Part shown: positions 8,916 to 19,545 of the stretch, piece after piece
Layout: each line of letters starts with the position of its first letter
Numbering within the stretch: position 1 is the first letter of the stretch
Assembly (NCBI RefSeq): GCF_945859685.1
Contig: NC_079147.1
Span: forward strand, 11,325,289-11,389,288
DNA length: 64,000 nt
Direction: 5' to 3'
Source: Eupeodes corollae
Taxonomy: Eukaryota > Arthropoda > Insecta > Diptera > Syrphidae
The notes under the pieces: generated by a model
The model's input: the letters and a program-made list of their open reading frames with translations, nothing else
Told to the model about the DNA's origin: nothing
Database searches by the model: none
Position numbers and translations under genes: made by a program

Positions 8916-10679
8916 TTCACAGCCAGGAGCTAACATACAGCACCTATATCACATAAACTCACCAGAAGGACGAAGGATGGTCCAGGACTAGGAGAGTTTC
9001 TTTATTTTTCGTCGTCCTGATGATGGTCCTGGAGCACATTTTTCAATATTTTTGAGTTGCGAATGCGATTCATCCTCTTCTTCTCCTCTCTCATTGTGTC
9101 TTATGTGACGACTTAAGGATCATTAGACTTTCTCAAGTAGAGCAAGCTGTCTGGGGATGTTGCCGGGTGTCATTTTCTTATTCTTTAAATTTGTTTTTTG
9201 TTTGTCTTTCATTCTTTTAGGACGAACCAAGGACTCTATCTCCTCTCTATGTCTATGCTGCTTTTCGTTTGGTTTTCCTTGGAATACCAACACCATTTTT
9301 AGCATTTTTCTTCCACTTTATACAACAACGCGGAGGCGGTGTTATCACGTTAGGGGTATATAGTTATGTCTGCTCCTGATGGCTTCGTACTGTTTCCAGC
9401 TCCTAAACCATATACAGCGATACGAATAGCTGCTTTCTGATGATGCCAAACGATTTCATTTTTATTTTCATAGTGAAAAATTTGCTGAAGCTTTCAGCCT
9501 TTTTTGTTTTGGTGTTTTGTTAGATTTTTTTTGAGGAAAATTAATTACTCTGGTGACCTGGCGTTTCCGGAGCCCCCATCGGATGATTAATGAAAGAATG
9601 AAGGCGAATGCTTTTGGCTTTTTGCTAACTCGGTTTTTATTTTGCAATTTTTTGTTTTTGCTCCCCTTCTTTTTGGGGTAGGTTTTTCACTAGGATACCA
9701 AGACCGTACATCAGAAAAGCGATGATTAGTGGATTTTCACAGGAAGAGGAGGGGGGAGAGAGTTTTGGCGGATTATTTTAATTTTCTTGTTTATGGTGTT
9801 TTGCTTATGATATTGAGGTAAGAACACTTTCGTTTGATGATTTGAAGGGTGTTTTTTTTCGTGTTAGACTTGTCAGTGCCTAACCTATACTCTGAACTAC
9901 GATATTTTGTTTTTGATAATTTGTAATGACGTAAAATTTGACATTAATCAATCATCTGACAAATTTTAATTTGGTTTGAAAAATTAGTTGTGTAATTTAA
10001 ATAAATGTTAAGCTTCAGTTGAATGACGAATTAGATTTATGCGAAACACAATAAGAAAAAATTGTTCGGTAAAAGTTTTAGATGAAGGTGGATAAGTTTA
10101 AAGGTGTGGGCTGAGAAAATCATCCGTGGAAAAAAAAGTAGGGAATACCATTGAATCTAAAGTTGTTATGTTCGAAAATAGTTAAAATTAATTAGGTGTT
10201 TTTTTGCGAACTAAGCGAGAAACATAAGATTCAATATTGCTAACAAATTCTTGTTATGAACTTAAGAAGTAAGTAAAATAAGGGTTTTACCTAAAAAATA
10301 GAGGAAAATTGGACTATGCCTTCGGTATTTTAATCACACGTTTTCTGATAAGAGCTGCAGTTTCAAAGTTAGACGGCAGAAAGTACGCAGAAATCAAACA
10401 TTTTTAGAGCACTTATCTACAGTGCTTCTTAACCTTTTTTGTTTATTCTTCCAATATTTCAATAGGTCTTCTGCTTTTCAATGTGTAGACAGTTCTTAAG
10501 TTATTAATGATAAAACAAATCATGTGAAATAAGTTTTTCCCATAATAAGGTTGTGCAGCAACTTCACAATTTTTTGCTAAAGAAGAAGAGGCTCCTTAAT
10601 AGGAGCACTTCTAGAAATAAAGTGTTCATCAAATTGATTTTGCAATAACATTACAGTTGAGTGCGTTATATCAGAACGT
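8916..10679. other. Non-coding AT-rich region, no gene recognised
   Basis: Several T-runs and simple purine or pyrimidine stretches occur (for example 9743-9765, GA-rich), and short frames carry no motif. I find no LINE or RNA gene here. Confidence 0.4.
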
Positions 10680-10920
10680 GCGTGCTTTTGATGGAATCAT
10701 ATCACATATACGCTGGTGTGCCCCAAGGCTCCATTTTGTCTCCAACACTTTTCTTTATTTTCATAAATGATGTATAAAACTTCTAATCTACTGAGTTTTT
10801 TCGCTGATGACAATATCTTCAATTTATTCAATTTTTAGGTTGATATCTTTACATTTCCAAGACGGAGACGGCAGCGTATAATATCCAATGGCGAATCAAA
10901 AACTTTGTTTAATGTATTTT
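10680..10920 (+). mobile_element. LINE-A fragment, RT motif B region
   Basis: The peptide YAGVPQGSILSPTLFFIFIN can be read from about 10709. It is RT motif B of the same family as 46184 and 50108. Behind a stop come degraded FADD-like residues (SFFADDN near 10795) and a trace of the region after motif C (NIQWRIKNF near 10880). It is heavily broken. Confidence 0.6.
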
Positions 10921-11459
10921 TCGAAAACTTAATCATTTCTACTGCCAGAGAAGCGTTATCTCCTGTCAACAATCTGTAGAGCCTTAAACTTGAAAAACAC
11001 GAATACAAATCCCATATATTTGGACAATTGTTCCTTTTGAGTCAGAATTCGAAACAGAGTTTTAAAATGAAAGATGAGTGTTCTCTTGAGCACAGCCGCA
11101 AACAATGGACAAAGTGATCCATAAAACAAAATTTTACTGTAAAGAATTACATAATATTGTAGCAACAAAGTTTGACAAGCAGGTAAGGTTGAAGTACCTG
11201 TTCTTGATGGATTAAGAAACACTTACTACAGTTTAATGGCTCATTGTGATATTAGATGAATCTTGAGGCTTTCCTCTAAGCTCAATAAAACCAGTTTGAG
11301 TCCCTTACGAAACGTGAAAGAATGGTTATGTATATATGATTATTAGAGAAGAATTTTACTAGGTAAGCCTTGCGTTTTTCTGTTTCTTACTCTTCCTCAT
11401 CCGTACAGCTTCTAAAAAAGCCATTTGAGAATATCAATAGTCGCGTGGCGTGCTTTCCT
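10921..11459. other. AT-rich spacer, no gene recognised
   Basis: An open frame of 88 codons (10956-11222, minus) has no recognisable motif and ordinary AT-rich composition. Possible degraded LINE flank. Confidence 0.3.
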
Positions 11460-11815
11460 AGTAAAGTTATGACACCGATTCAATCTGCTTAGAGCACCTT
11501 GAGTGCTTTAAATCTAGTGTAAGTGGTAATGTTATTCCACCTGAAGCTTGCCTTCATTATTATGCCAGTATTAGCCAAACTTGATAGAATTGGTTGTTCT
11601 GTATCATTTCTGGCGAGTTTATCTGCATTGCAATTTCCTGAAATATCCATATAGCCCGGCACCCAGCAATGGTGAATGTTTAACTGTTGTGCCATCTCTA
11701 TTAGAGGTAATTGGCAGTTATGGGTTGTTATAGAGTTTTTATAGAAAGAGTCCAGAGATTTGATAGCGGCCTAACTATCTGAGAAAATACCCATATTAGA
11801 TGTTGATATCACGTT
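11460..11815 (-). mobile_element. I-type LINE fragment, RNase H domain, 3' half
   Basis: On the minus strand the peptide STSNMGIFSDS, one stop, AAIKSLDSFYKNS, then HHCWVPGYMDISGNCNADKL is visible. These are the D-S-x-A-A, HxxWVPGH-like and G-N-x-x-A-D motifs of the RNase H domain carried by I- and R1-type LINEs. The upstream half continues at 13900-14110; the RTE element 11816-13899 sits between them. Confidence 0.75.
11807..11815. repeat. 9-bp target-site duplication of the RTE insertion (left; right copy 13900-13908)
   Basis: TATCACGTT occurs at both borders of the RTE copy. Removing one copy plus the RTE sequence restores a continuous RNase H reading frame of the interrupted LINE, which supports this as the true insertion boundary. 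Confidence 0.75.
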
Positions 11816-13899
11816 TTCTTTGATGTTCAAATGGTAGACATGTGCATTCAAGAGGACACAAGCGTCCACAGGTTTTTCTCAAACCCCACCTCTGTCTATC
11901 AACTCCTACTCTCAAATTTGCGCGGTGAACATCATATGTCTAGTACCTCAACTGGAGATTGGGTTCTAACCCCAGTGGAAAGTTGTTGGGGGCAGCAAAC
12001 AAGAGAGGGGGGGAGAGGTGTTTCTCGAGATGAAATCAACGGTGGCGTCTACAGTTGCAGTAAGGTTGAACTACTTAGTGAACACCTTATAGGGCTTCTT
12101 CGACATATTCTTAGCCCAGGCCTGTAAGGCGAGGTTTATCCGGCTCCCTGTCCTTGGAGTTATACTAAGGATCTGGCCTTCCAGGTTGGGATTTGTGCCG
12201 TCGGTGTTACTTCCAGTCCACGTAAACAATACATTTAGTTGCGAAGCACCAACAAGCCTTGGATACGGGCGTATTCACTGTTGACAACCCACGCAAACGA
12301 AATAAGGACAACGAACTTCGGATCTGTACGTGGAATGTTAGGTCCCTTAACAGACCACGTGCAGCCAAACAATTAGCGGAAGCCCTAAACTGCTGCAAGG
12401 CAGATATTACCGCCATCCAAGAAGTGCGATAACCTCTTAAGGAGTCTTATTCTGCCTGCATTAAGCATTGAGATGCAGAAAACCAGCCCTGGTTTGACGA
12501 CGAATGCCGGCAAGTTCACGCAGGGAAACAGCAGGCATACAAAAAGGCGCTGCACAAAAGGACCAAAGCAACTCGCGAGCTCTAAGATCAGAAGAGGAGA
12601 GAGAAATAACGGCTTCTTAGATGGAAAAAAAGAAATCATGAGAAGCGCGCGATGAGGTTCTTAGATTTTACCAAAAGGTAAAAAAAACTCACAAGGGTAG
12701 CAGCCACGAACCGAAGCCTGTAAAGACGATCAGAGGAACATCGTAGTAGAACCGCAGTCGATGTTGAAAATATGGAAAGACCACTTCTCTAAATTATAAA
12801 ACGGCTATGACGAACCGAATTCCGCTGTAAGGGAGATAGGACCACTCAACCTCGGCGACGCAGATCAATAATTCCGCTTAACTGACCTTGACGAAGTTAA
12901 GATAGCTATATCTAAAGTTAAGTCAAACAAGGCTACTGGAGCTGACGGCATCTCTGCCGAACTATGTAAAGCAGCAGGCGATGACATGGTAGGGAGCATG
13001 CATCAACTCATCTGCAAAATATGGTCAGAAGAAAGCATGTCCGAGGAGTGGAATCTCATCATAGTATGCCCTATACATAAGAAAGGAGGTCCTCTAAATT
13101 GCGCCAACTACAGAGGCATCAGTCTCCTTAACATTGCGTATAAGATCCTCTCTGCCGTATTTCTTTGAACGTCTGAAGCCATTCGTCAACAACCTGATTG
13201 GTCCTTTGGCTTCAGACCAGGAAAGTCCACTATCGACCAAATATTCACACTACGGCAGATCTTGGAAAAAACCCAGGAGCTTCAAATCGATACCCACCAT
13301 CTCTTTATCGATTTTAAAGCTGCGTATGACAGCATCTATAGAGAAGAGAACTACAGTACAATGTCTAGTTTTGGCATCCCTGTCAAACTTATCCGTTTGT
13401 GCAGAATGACGATGGAGAATGCAAGAATAAGACACTCATCATCCCGGTTCTCATTTATGGCGCTGAGGCCTGGACCCTGTCAAAGAAAGATGAGAGCGTC
13501 TTAGGATACTTCGAGAGAAAAATTCTTTGGGTGATTAACGGTCCCGTACTCATAGATGGAGAATGGAGGAGAAGATACATATAACCACGAACTGTACGGG
13601 TTGTACAGCGACACTGACCTAGTTAGCAGAATTAAAGTCCAACGGCTTAGATGGTTAGGTCATGTAGAGGGAATGGACATTAACGCTCCAGCCCGGAAGG
13701 TCTTCGAATCCAATCCCGAGGGCGGCGCAGTAGAGGAAGATCGCGACTCAGGTGGGGCACCCAGGTGGGAGAGGACCTCAACCAACTTGGCGTGCGAAAC
13801 TGGAGACAGCTAGCTAGGGACCGAGCTGGCTGGAGACGCATGTTGGTTGAGGCCCAGGTCCGCCCCGGACTGTAGCGCCACCTTAAGTAAGTAAGTAAG
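11816..13899 (+). mobile_element. RTE-type LINE, internally deleted and inactive
   Basis: About 480 bp of GC-richer 5' sequence lead to the start of an apurinic endonuclease: NELRICTWNVRSLNRP and CKADITAIQEV near 12310-12430. Then it jumps to a charged linker (12480-12600), RT motifs (KATGADGISAELCKAAG, NYRGISLLNIAYKILS, GFRPGKSTIDQIFTLRQ, LFIDFKAAYDSI) at 12900-13370, and the C-terminal part VLIYGAEAWTL...RLRWLGHVEGMD at 13440-13860. The central endonuclease and the FADD region are missing and several frameshifts are present, so the copy is about 2.1 kb instead of the roughly 3.2 kb expected for RTE. It ends in a short tandem repeat, as RTE elements do. Confidence 0.85.
13884..13899 (+). repeat. 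(TAAG)n 3' tail of the RTE element
   Basis: Four tandem copies of TAAG end the RTE copy directly before the right target duplication. RTE LINEs typically end in short microsatellite tails instead of poly(A). Confidence 0.75.
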
Positions 13900-14110
13900 T
13901 ATCACGTTGTTTTTTAAGGCAGGGCAAGACTTCTTTTATCGCCAAAAAATTCCTCCGGTACACAATGCAATGATTTTAAAGGCGGAATGAGAATGTTTTA
14001 TCTGTTTGGAGTAAATGCATCCAATAACTCCTGGCTAAGTGGTTGTTGTTAACCCACTGCAGTGAAACTTTGAGAAGTCTTCGATCAACACTTGCATTTA
14101 AATAGATATC
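13900..14110 (-). mobile_element. I-type LINE fragment, RNase H domain, 5' half
   Basis: The minus strand gives FSFRL, a stop, NHCIVYRRNFLAIKEVLPCL and then KKQRDI up to the duplication. This is the beta-strand and E-containing helix region of RNase H (pattern S.RL...CSV.QAE..AI.E). It is continuous with 11460-11815 once the RTE insertion is removed. Unclear beyond about 14110. Confidence 0.65.
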
Positions 14111-16120
14111 AATCAATCTTTATAATGTCTTTAGAAGTAGTGATGATAGCCTTATAGGCCATAGATCCTTAGGGTTGACTTGGGAGCATTTTTTACTTTA
14201 AGACCGAATTTAATTATGATGCTTCGACATCGATTTTTATCTTCGAGAAGTTTTTTGTATATCCCTCTGAAAAAAGTTTTATAATTTTTACTTTTTCAGT
14301 TTGCTTAATTTGTTCTTTATTTTTTGCGTTAAATAAAATAGTTAAATGATTCAAATTTTCGATTTATACTCAATATTTTGATGCTGTATTTCAATTCAAC
14401 CTAAATTGTAACCTATCAATTATCGATATCGATCAAATATCGATTTTCGAGTTTCAACAAATTTGGAAGTCCTAGTAAAAATTTGAACAAAATTTCTTTT
14501 TCGTTTTATTGTTGCTAAAACTCTATAATTTCAAAAACTTCTTATTATTATTAATCGCTATGGATTCAAATTTCCAAATTTTTTAATTTTAAACTATTAA
14601 TTTTAGTAAAATCAATTTTTTGTCATGCATAATGTTTGTACTTAATTTATTGGAAACAACTAATGGGTTTAAAAAATGTTTTTAATTTAACTGAAATCTA
14701 AAATATTTTCCTTATTTTAAAAGTTACGTTATATTTGTTTGGTAACATCATTATCCTAATTGTTTTTTTTTTTAATTGTTGGATTTAAAACACGCGGCTC
14801 TAGGAATTCAAAGAAATTTTCAGAACTTTTTGATCTAATGAACAATAAAAAGCAGTTCTAATTAGTTATAATCAAATATGCACACTTCCGTATCCTTTTT
14901 CATCCTTTTTATATTTCCCTATTTCCCAGAAATAGTCCCAACGTTTTGGAATAAATTTTCATTATACTTTTGTTTATTGAACAGGAGAATAAAACAACTC
15001 CAAGTTAATCCCGGTTTCGATGAAAATGTTTACATTTATAGCTGTTTTAAAAAACATGATTTGTCTTAAACACAATTTATTTTAATTGCATGTTCTTAGA
15101 AGACCCAGCACGTTTTTTCTGTTATAATTTACATTTTTAATATAATTAAAGGCCAATCCTTAAGCATCCTATAATTCCGCACTGCCAAAAGAGAAAGTTA
15201 AGTTTATTTCTAGAAACGTTCTTCTTTTTCATCCAAACTAATAAAAAAATGTAGAAAAAACATTTCGTTGGAAAAACTACTTTCTATTTTATGTAGTTTC
15301 ATTTTGATTAATGGGAAAATATTTACGTTTTATTTAATAAATTAACTGAAGACAAAAAATTGTTTACAAAAATGTTTTTCACACATGATTTTCTATTTAA
15401 TTCTATAATTGTGTGGTTTTTCTACAAAATAAAACTACACCCATGCAAATCACGAACATAAATTTATTTAAAAAAACTTATTTCTCCAGTTATGCAAATA
15501 AATATATGTACATACTCGTATGTCTAATAAAATAATTGTGACTTTATTTGAGTACATTGCATCGTGTGCATCAAACCAAACTATAGTCACAGTGTGTGTA
15601 CAGAATGTAGGTACACCCGGATTGTGGTTTATGGCATCAGAGCCATAAATTTATTGATTTCATAACACGAACTCGAGAAATAAAAAAATTAAAAAGGTAA
15701 CTACAAATGTGAGAACATTTTTTATAAATTGCTTACCTCAGTTATAATGGTAATTATAAAAATGTTAAACAAAACAGTTGGGAACTGCGAAGTGGTTATT
15801 AATGTACCTGTTGGCGGTTTTTCCTTGGTTTTGGGAAGGGATTGAGATCACAGACACAATTTTAAATAAAATGCTAATAACAATGAGATTATAGTTACTT
15901 ATAGAAGTCATTTCTCTCAAAGTGCTACCAGATAGAGATATTACGACCGGGATCAATTAAGATACAGGCCGAAGCAGTCTGATGAAACTGGTAGTCAAAA
16001 TTAAGTTGTTTGTTTCTCCAACAAACCAAACAACACTTTTTAAGGGATCTAGTTGGGCCGAAATTGAATCTCATTCTTAAATTTTTTCTATTACGTGAAG
16101 TTTTTGAAATATGCCTCTTT
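14111..16120. other. AT-rich region, no gene recognised
   Basis: Very AT-rich with many T-runs. Short frames (for example 14878-15069 plus, 15765-15956 minus) have no motif and the composition of chance frames. I see no repeats of the families described elsewhere. Confidence 0.4.
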
Positions 16121-16124
16121 TATC

Positions 16125-16250
16125 ATCATCATCAGCAACGGATCGACAACCTGAATCCGAACCACGCCTCATACAAAAAGTCTCTCCATTTATCCCGATG
16201 AGCTGGTTTGACTTCGCTTATACGAGCTAGGTTTCCAGCCCATCAGAGTC
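16125..16250 (-). mobile_element. 3' end of a LINE, probably RTE-type
   Basis: Minus strand: AHRDKWRDFLYEAW (pattern A..R.KWR...EA, seen at the C-terminus of RTE-like LINE proteins), followed after about 35 bases by a (TGA)n run ending near 16122. Only the last 100 or so bases of the element are present. Confidence 0.35.
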
Positions 16251-16284
16251 TACCGAGCTTAATTAATTAATTATCATTTGTTTA

Positions 16285-16577
16285 TTAGCAGGATGGTTAG
16301 TGCATTGGACTGTCATGTCGGAGCTCTTGGATTCGATCCCTGCGTATGCCATCTAAAGTTTTTTCACGGGTACTGCCTCTTGCGAGGAATTGACAAATTC
16401 GCCAAGAGTATTTCTTGTCATGAAAAGTGCTTTCTCAAATTTGCCGTTCGGATCCGGCTTAAAAACTGTAGGTCCCCTCCATCCCTGACAACAATACTCG
16501 CACACAGGAATGGTTGAGAGTTGTAAGTCACTAGATCCTAGTTCTCAACGGACTGTTGCGCCAAACAATTTATTAAC
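16285..16577 (+). mobile_element. tRNA-derived SINE, copy 1
   Basis: The head reads AGGATGGTTAGTGCATTGGA...GATTCGATCCC, matching the A and B boxes of a pol III tRNA promoter. The body contains CTTGCGAGGAATTGACAAAT and CCCCTCCATCCCTGACAACA, and the element ends in GCGCCA plus an A/T-rich tail. Five other copies exist in the window (41630, 43448, 51246, 59031, 62385). The SAT-element begins within two bases of its tail. Confidence 0.8.
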
Positions 16578-16578
16578 T

Positions 16579-17899
16579 TCCCATAGGAAGTTATTGCAAT
16601 TGGTCCGATTTGTCAAATTAAAAATACATTCGTCGTCCGTAGCTCAAGAACCAGAAGAGATATCGATTTCAAATAAATTTTGTTATACAGATAATAAGGC
16701 AGAAAGAGTCACAAAGGGCTCTCAAGAAAATCTCGTGGGTGTTTTTTTTACATAGCAGTTTTAAAAAGGTGAAAATTTTGATTAACCCTAAATATCTTAC
16801 GAACCAAAAACGCTAGAGACTTGAAATAAATTTTATATAATATATTGTAACGTGACATCAAAGAAGTATATTTTTTGAAAAAATCCATTTAACGTAAAAA
16901 AACTGAAAAAAAAATGTTTAACCTCCAAAATTTTACGACTAATAAAAATCTAAAAAAATACATTACCCAAAGTTGGTAAAAATTGAATATCAATTCCAAT
17001 ATCTTTTCAAAAACTTAAAATTTAGGCTTATAACTTATTTTATCTTATAAGAAATATTGTTTTCAACATTCTGAAAAATGTTGAGAAAAATCGAATTGAC
17101 AGTTTTTTTACAAAAAATAAGAACCTGAAAAAAAATTAATAAAACTTGCTAAAAAATTGATTTTCGACTCAAATATCTTTTCAAACATTGAGATATTGGC
17201 TTTAATTTACTTTTATCTTTCAACACACATTGTTGTCAACATTCAATAAAATTTTGAAAAAAATCGAATTGATAGTTTTTTACAAAAAATTAAAAACCAA
17301 AAAAAATTAACAAAATTGGTAAAAATGATTTCCGACGCAAATATCTTTTCAAAAATTTGAGATAATAGCTTCTTACTCATTTTTACTTATAATAAATATT
17401 TTTTTAAACATTAGGACAAATTTTGACTAAAATGGAATTGACAGTTTTTTTACAAAAAAATAAAAACCTAAACAAATGTATACAAGTTGGTAAAAATTGA
17501 TTTTCGACTTAAATATCTTTTCAAAAATTGTAGATATTGGCTTTTAACTAATTATATCGTATAAGAAATATTGTTTTCAACATTCGATAAAATTTTGAAA
17601 AACATCGAATTGACAGTTTTTTTACAAAAAATAAAAATTTACTTTCGACTCAAATAGCTTTTCAAAAATTAAAAATATCGGCATCAAGCTTATTTAATTT
17701 CACAGAAAATATTGTTTTCGATATTCAGTAATTTTTATATAAAAATCCAACAGTCCGTTTTTTCATAAAAAATAAAATCTACAAAAAATAGTACGCAAAT
17801 TTGGTAATAATTGATACGAGTACATATAGATAAACTTTAAAGCAAGAAAAATCGACAGACGGGACGGGAAGTTATCAGTGTGGGTCGCATCCCAGCCTC
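16579..17899 (+). mobile_element. SAT-element, copy 1 (non-coding element with ~170-bp tandem monomers)
   Basis: Begins TCCCATAGGAAGTTATTG and ends GTGGGTCGCATCCCAGCCTC. Near the left end lies a segment CCGTAGCTCAAGAACCAGAA ... ACAGATAATAAGGCAGAAAG shared with 36994-38186 and 39458-40964. The middle consists of about five degenerate tandem monomers of about 170 bp, marked by AAATATCTTTTCAAAAATT at 16998, 17169, 17338, 17510 and (AAATAG variant) 17650, each with ATTGACAGTTTTTTTACAAA. No open frame exists, so it is non-autonomous. It resembles in design Helitron-related or other elements with internal satellites, but I cannot assign the class. Confidence 0.7.
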
Positions 17900-18899
17900 T
17901 TTTTTTAATGGTTTTCGACAGCTTTTGAAAAAAACTTCTTAATTGCAAATTTAAATTTTTCTTAGGATATTACTGCAAAGCTTTTCAAAATTCTTAATAC
18001 AATTTGCAAAGTTTATTGTTAAGTGAAACAAAAAGAACAAATAGTTTGCAAAATAACAAAACTTTTCACTTTTCGGAACAGACTTTTCATTTTGCAAATT
18101 TGCGTTTGGAGAAACGTAATATTATTTTATATTAACGTTGACAAGTGAAAAAAGTTTATTACAATTTTTTTTTTTGAGAAATCTTAATAAAATGTTTTTT
18201 TATTCGTATTTCAAAAATTGGTCTCTCAAAAACTTTACGTGATGAAGTTATTTGGAAGTCTTATTTACACAAAAGCCATCAAAATCCTTTCTCATAACTT
18301 GCCAGTTACACAATCTTTTTCAATAAAGCAAATACATTGAAACAGTTTTTCAAATTAAGAGTTAAATTACAAGCTATGTTTTTGTTATAAGTGAATATTT
18401 TGGCGAAATGAGTGTTTTCAATAATAAATACATATTTTTTTGTATATTTGGCAAAAACAAAAGACTTTAAGCTCATAAAAAAGAAGAAAGTTGAAAATTA
18501 TACTTTTCAAAACTTGTCCGCTATAAAACTAAATATTACATTAATAATTTTGTATTCCTTTTGGAATATTTAAAAAAAAAAATTTAGACTTTCTTAAAAA
18601 TAATTTCGATTATTTACTAATTTTTACTGCATATTTTAGACGAACAATATTTTGTATACTTTTTATTTTATTCAACAAAACTCACCTGAAACATATCACG
18701 AATGTATAATTTCTGTAGTTTTAAAATTACTAATATTGTACTAACTAACTGGGATAAGACCCATACTGAGAACTTTTCATTGGCATCCATTGTCTTGCAC
18801 CTTAAAAATAAAACTAAATCGGCGTTCAAAGAACTTCAAAAAGCTAACAATCCAAAATTTGAGTCTTGTTTCTATGGAAATATTCATCCCTGCTAAAAT
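17900..18899. other. AT-rich region, no gene recognised
   Basis: Extremely AT-rich with many homopolymer runs. Near 17930-18250 the sequence is similar in style to the SAT monomers, but I could not align it. No coding signal. Confidence 0.35.
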
Positions 18900-19545
18900 C
18901 TAAAATACATTTCTGCAAGATGACAAGACTATGAAGAATCTTATAAAGGTTAACCGAACATTTCGACGTCAAAAAAGTCTTTAGACAAGGTGATGCACTG
19001 TCATGTGATTTCTTTAACACCGGCTTTGAAAGAATAACGCAGAGCTCCCACGTCAACATCACATGTCTGTCCAATTGATCGCATTGACATAATCGCAAGA
19101 ATTTAGCGTGATGTCAATGGGGCTTTTGTGGGTATTGAAATAGAGGCGGAAAAACATGGGTTTTTTACTCTAGCTTATCACTGGCTCATTTTGACTAAAA
19201 AACCTGTGAGTGGTAAATCCCTCTAAAAAAACCATAATCATCCCCGTCCTGCTATACAGTGCAGAAGCTTGCACCCTACAAAAGGGGATGAAAGCACCCT
19301 GACTTGTTTCAAAAGAAAAGTTCTACGAGTGATCTAGGGTCCGTCACGTAGAGCGCATGGAAATCAATGCTCCGGCCCGGAAAGTCTTCGAATCCACCCC
19401 TACAGGACAGTGCAGTAGAGGAAGGTCGCCAAAGTGACCTCACCTAACTTGGAGTGCATAACTAATTACATCTATCTATTGACCAAAGTAGATTGAGACG
19501 TTTGTTGGGTAAGGCCCAAGTTTACAAATGACCTTAGCGCTACTA
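18900..19545 (+). mobile_element. RTE-type LINE fragment (C-terminal half), degraded
   Basis: In changing frames I read FRQGDALSCDFFNTGFERI (RT motif B region of the RTE family), then IIIPVLLYSAEACTL, then VERMEINAPARKVFESTPTG, which nearly repeats the C-terminus of the copy ending at 13899. Frameshifts, stops and gaps show that it is dead. The 3' end is near 19545 without an obvious TAAG tail. Confidence 0.7.

Noticed and set aside
12385..12639. 84-codon frame on the minus strand
   Set aside because: Antisense to the endonuclease and linker region of an RTE LINE; no independent evidence.
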